64,000 bases of DNA from Desulfomonile tiedjei (GTDB lineage: Bacteria; Desulfobacterota; Desulfomonilia; Desulfomonilales; Desulfomonilaceae), in assembly GCA_016218715.1 (NCBI GenBank), contig JACRDG010000032.1:186001-250000 (forward strand). The letters are read 5' to 3'. The number at the start of each line of letters is the position of its first letter. Positions within the stretch are counted from its first letter, which is position 1. The notes under the pieces were generated by a model. It ran no database searches, had not been told where the DNA came from, and saw only the letters and a program-made list of their open reading frames with translations. The position numbers were made by a program, and so were the translations under genes. Positions 61,654 through 64,000 of the stretch are shown piece after piece.

Positions 61654-62305
61654 GGTTGCCTCACCTTTCGTTAATCCCCGGCACTGCCGGTTGAAGATGA
61701 ACCCTCGAAGGCGATTTCACTCTTCGGGGCATGCGACGCGGCCATGACTGAGTCGCGCGGTCTTTCGTAGAGGACTGTCAGGGGATGGGGCTCCCTGTGG
61801 AGGTAAAGAAAAACCGGGTTCTTTCACTGTGTTGCGAAACTCGCCCGAACCGGGATCGGCCTTCAAGGCTGACGCAGGCTCAAAGCCGTTCCTTCGTGAC
61901 CCGTTCCTCCATCCTAGACCGCGTCGAAAGAGGTGTCAAGAATTTCAGTAGACAGGGGAAGGGTGACTCTCGCTCGCCATCGGGTAAATTCGTGAGACGG
62001 CCACTAAGGAAGGGCCTTTTCGTGAAATATAGTCGCCTGCTGGAGCTTAAAATTAGTTCACCATTGTGAATCCATCTGTGGGCCGCGGATCATCGCTCTC
62101 CACTGCCTGACAGATAATGACAGATGTGAAAAATTATCATCGCTTGGATGGCCAGGGGGCCGAGGGGGGCGGGTTCATGGCAGTTTCCGGGTGACTACTC
62201 CTCAAGAATATGAAATAATAATAAGATGCGCCGTGTTAGTAGGTTTTTCGTAATGCTGGGATGGTCATCCACACGGATTGACTCAGAATATGCTTGGAAA
62301 ATCAG

Positions 62306-62457
62306 CGGCACTGGAGTATCCCCCTGTGGGGGAGCTGCCGTTTGTTGAGCCTTTTCGCGCGCCTGACGGAGAACCCTGATGTGGACTACTCGGGAGGCAG
62401 GACAGGGCCGCGAAAAAACGCGATAACCTTCAGGCCCAGAACCTGGTGCCGAGGTTA
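62306..62457 (+). ncRNA. candidate structured RNA or inverted-repeat element (three strong hairpins)
   Basis: Three well-formed hairpins in series without a supporting gene: CGGCA/TGCCG (62306-62310 with 62336-62340) enclosing CCCCC-TGT-GGGGG; TTTTCGCG/CGCGAAAA (62352-62359 with 62409-62416) enclosing a second GCCT/AGGC and CCCTG/CAGGG region; and TAACCT/AGGTTA (62424-62429 with 62452-62457) enclosing CAGG/CCTG. I cannot match it to a known RNA family and cannot choose the strand with certainty. It lies about 120 bases upstream of the L,D-transpeptidase gene, so a leader role is possible. Confidence 0.35.
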
Positions 62458-62573
62458 ACGCGTTGAAAACAGCAGGGTATATCATAAGTTTATTTTGTTA
62501 TTGATTTCTTGGCCATAACATGGTAAATATACGTATCATTTTTGTACATTTCCTGGGATGAAGAGAAGAGGTT

Positions 62574-63602
62574 ATGTGCCGTCGTATCTTTTCTGTGATG
62601 GGTATGGGTCTTCTCGCGACGCTTCTCCTCAGTTCTGCAGGTGTCGCGTACCAAGTCAACGCTGTCCCTCCGGGGTTCATGGTGGCTTATGCCGCACCCA
62701 CGGCCTCGGGGCAGGGCACGATTCGGATCGCTCAGGCGGTCTCCCAGGCGAGGACCAGACTTGCCGCGCGTTCGGACGAGCCCACGGATCGCCATACGCA
62801 GAGCGGCTCTCGTCCGGACGGTTCATCGCCGCGGGCCGCGGTCTCTGACGGCGCGCTCCCTCCGGTGGTGCAGCAAATCCTGACCGCGTCGTTCCCTCAC
62901 GCCGTTCCTGAGAAGGTCACCGATTCCGCCGCAGATGCAGCGACCCTCGCAGCCGCAGAGCACGCGACGCCGGACAAAGGTCGTTTCCAGACCCGTTTGT
63001 CCCCGAATGACTCCACGACGCCCGATGGCGAGTCGCCCACTGGTGCCGAGCAGGGGTACAGCCACATCGAGATCGAGGTGAGCCATTCCCGGCACGAGTT
63101 CAAGTTATTGCGAGGTCCCGCGTTCGGGCAGAAGGAAATTCTTCATGAGTGCAGGGTCGGCCTCGGCAACCCTCGCGAGTTCCCCACACCGGTGGGGGTC
63201 TATTTTGTGACCCACATCTACGATGACGATCCCTGGTGGATACCACCCGCCAACCGACCGTGGGCGTGGGGGCAGTCCCCCAGCCGCAAGGTGTATGGCG
63301 GCATCATGGCACCGCTCCTGAAAAAGAGGACGCTGCCCACCAGGAAGAAGGCCGGTGATTCAGAGGATTTCGTCGCGGAGCTCGTCCGGCTGGACGATGA
63401 TGGGTACCGATTCCACGGGACCAACGCACCGCGGAGCATAGGACGAAACGAGTCGCACGGGTGCGTCCGCATGCTCCCCGCGGACGTGAAGAAGGTGGCC
63501 GAACTCATCAAAGACAATGTGGGAATCGCGTCCCGGCAGGAATCGGAGAACGGCACGTACGTGATCCTCAAGGCGCCGGTGCGTCTCAATCTGATCAAGT
63601 AG
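62574..63602 (+). CDS. L,D-transpeptidase (YkuD domain), exported
   Basis: A 342-residue envelope enzyme. Residues 1-25 form a signal or anchor segment (MGMGLLATLLLSSAGVA). Residues 35-160 are a low-complexity Ala/Ser/Pro/Thr-rich linker. The YkuD catalytic domain (about 162-335) has IEIEVSHSRHEFKLLRG, CRVGLGNPREFPTPVGVYFV, and the active-site signature H281-G-T...IG...S294-H-G-C297-V-R-M300. It forms 3-3 cross-links or attaches proteins to peptidoglycan in known members; DAP peptidoglycan predicted from murE supplies the substrate. AAGAGAAGAGG precedes the ATG. Confidence 0.9.
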   Translation: MCRRIFSVMGMGLLATLLLSSAGVAYQVNAVPPGFMVAYAAPTASGQGTIRIAQAVSQARTRLAARSDEPTDRHTQSGSRPDGSSPRAAVSDGALPPVVQQILTASFPHAVPEKVTDSAADAATLAAAEHATPDKGRFQTRLSPNDSTTPDGESPTGAEQGYSHIEIEVSHSRHEFKLLRGPAFGQKEILHECRVGLGNPREFPTPVGVYFVTHIYDDDPWWIPPANRPWAWGQSPSRKVYGGIMAPLLKKRTLPTRKKAGDSEDFVAELVRLDDDGYRFHGTNAPRSIGRNESHGCVRMLPADVKKVAELIKDNVGIASRQESENGTYVILKAPVRLNLIK

Positions 63603-63696
63603 CGTCTCGGCAGGGCAGGGGAAGATCGTTTTAAGCTAAGTAATTGTTTTCATAAATACGGTCTCGCTTCGAGGCTTTGCTCTTGGCTGTTCAGTG

Positions 63697-63717
63697 GGGC
63701 CGGCATCTTGCCGGCCC
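63697..63717. repeat. GGGCCGGCA/TGCCGGCCC hairpin
   Basis: Perfect 9-bp inverted repeat with a TCT loop, about 95 bases after the L,D-transpeptidase stop codon. No T-run follows. It may be a bidirectional terminator or a short REP-like palindrome. The 63603-63830 interval contains nothing else. Confidence 0.5.
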
Positions 63718-63830
63718 ATGAAGACGTGACAGGGAAGATGCCTATCCCACCAAGATTCCGGAAGTGCATGACCGAACTTGCCAAGAGGAGCAGTTGGGCA
63801 TGACACAATTTGGCCCATCGAGCCGCAACG

Positions 63831-64000
63831 CTAGTGCGCCGACTGGCCCCAATCCACCTCGATAGCGTAGTCGATAAGCTTTTTGACTCGCTGTTCGTCT
63901 ATCACAGGGGCTGGCAGATCCGGCACTGCGCGTTCCGTATTGGTCCTGTCAAACAAGGGGTCGTTTGAAAAGTGGAGGAGGATGGTCTGCATTTGCCTCC
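63831..64000 (-). CDS. C-terminal end (or small gene) entering from the right edge, function unknown
   Basis: A reverse-strand frame ending at TAG (63831-63833) and open to the window edge. It reads MQTILLHFSNDPLFDRTNTE, then RAVPDLPAPVIDEQRVKKLI and DYAIEVDWGQSAH. An ATG at 63992 with GGAGG three bases upstream could start a 53-residue protein, but the spacing is short, so a longer gene continuing beyond the window is equally likely. No family recognised. Confidence 0.5.
   Translation of the reverse strand, partial: RQMQTILLHFSNDPLFDRTNTERAVPDLPAPVIDEQRVKKLIDYAIEVDWGQSAH

Noticed and set aside
61785-62069. A 94-codon forward frame after iorA
   Set aside because: Basic, low-information sequence without ribosome site or recognisable domain.
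62195-62485. A 96-codon reverse frame in the hairpin region
   Set aside because: Translation is Pro/Arg-rich with no family features, no Shine-Dalgarno sequence, and it spans strong hairpins; a structured element is the better reading.

Overview
The window is about 64 kb of GC-rich chromosome (roughly 58-60% by eye). It suggests an anaerobic Gram-negative bacterium of the former Deltaproteobacteria (Desulfobacterota), perhaps a Desulfomonile- or Syntrophobacter-like lineage. The clues are a SelW-like selenoprotein, an indolepyruvate:ferredoxin oxidoreductase, several iron-sulfur proteins, a TRAP transporter, an outer-membrane protein and many palindromic intergenic repeats. The taxonomic assignment is inference. 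I see no tRNA, rRNA, CRISPR array, prophage or intact transposase.

Layout. 1-1.6 kb: a small Tyr-rich exported protein, an EI24/CysZ-like membrane protein and a SelW/Rdx-family selenoprotein read through an in-frame TGA. 1.9-17.2 kb: a compact division and cell wall (dcw) cluster, rsmH-ftsL-ftsI-murE-murF-mraY-ftsW-murG-murC-murB-ftsQ-ftsA-ftsZ, mostly with 1-4 base overlaps. It lacks murD, which would usually lie between mraY and ftsW, and also lacks mraZ and ddl. 17.7-22.4 kb: an RdhA/QueG-like iron-sulfur protein fused to an SCP2 domain, divergent in control from a MarR regulator (identical 12-bp palindromes precede both genes), then a radical SAM protein, a YkgJ-type Cys-cluster protein and a ferredoxin. 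23-33 kb: YggT/YggU, a large outer-membrane protein, a gamma-carbonic anhydrase-like protein, a GNAT-like protein, an RmlD-like reductase, an orphan LeuC-type dehydratase and a small Cys-containing exported protein. 33-44 kb: guaA, a polytopic membrane protein, a protein with three PA14-like modules, ilvE, small proteins and an HtrA protease. 44.8-48.7 kb: a three-gene operon of a DPM1-like glycosyltransferase, a methyltransferase and a YfhO-like membrane protein. 48.8-54.6 kb: a receiver-PAS-HD-GYP protein, a metallophosphoesterase, a prion-like Q/Y/A/G-rich exported protein with C-terminal WGK repeats, and a receiver protein. 55.3-58.4 kb: a dctP-dctQ-dctM TRAP operon, followed by the decayed 3' end of a livF-type gene and a GIY-YIG gene interrupted by an amber codon. 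59.3-61.7 kb: iorAB. 62.6 kb to the end: an L,D-transpeptidase and the end of an unidentified gene.

Intergenic space is rich in dispersed palindromes: (i) about 90-bp nested hairpins with a GGGGGGAACTTCTTT core, five copies; (ii) REP-like clusters built on CCACGGGTT/AACCCGTGG and GACCCTGAAAGGGTC, three clusters; (iii) the common 'GTCATTCCGGCGGAGGCCGG' repeat; (iv) copies of a CTCTCCC..GGGAGAG family. The most notable observations are the hidden selenoprotein, the murD-less dcw cluster, the palindrome-linked MarR / Fe-S-SCP2 pair, the prion-like exported protein, the MITE-like hairpin family, and an unassigned set of strong RNA-like hairpins near 62.3-62.5 kb.
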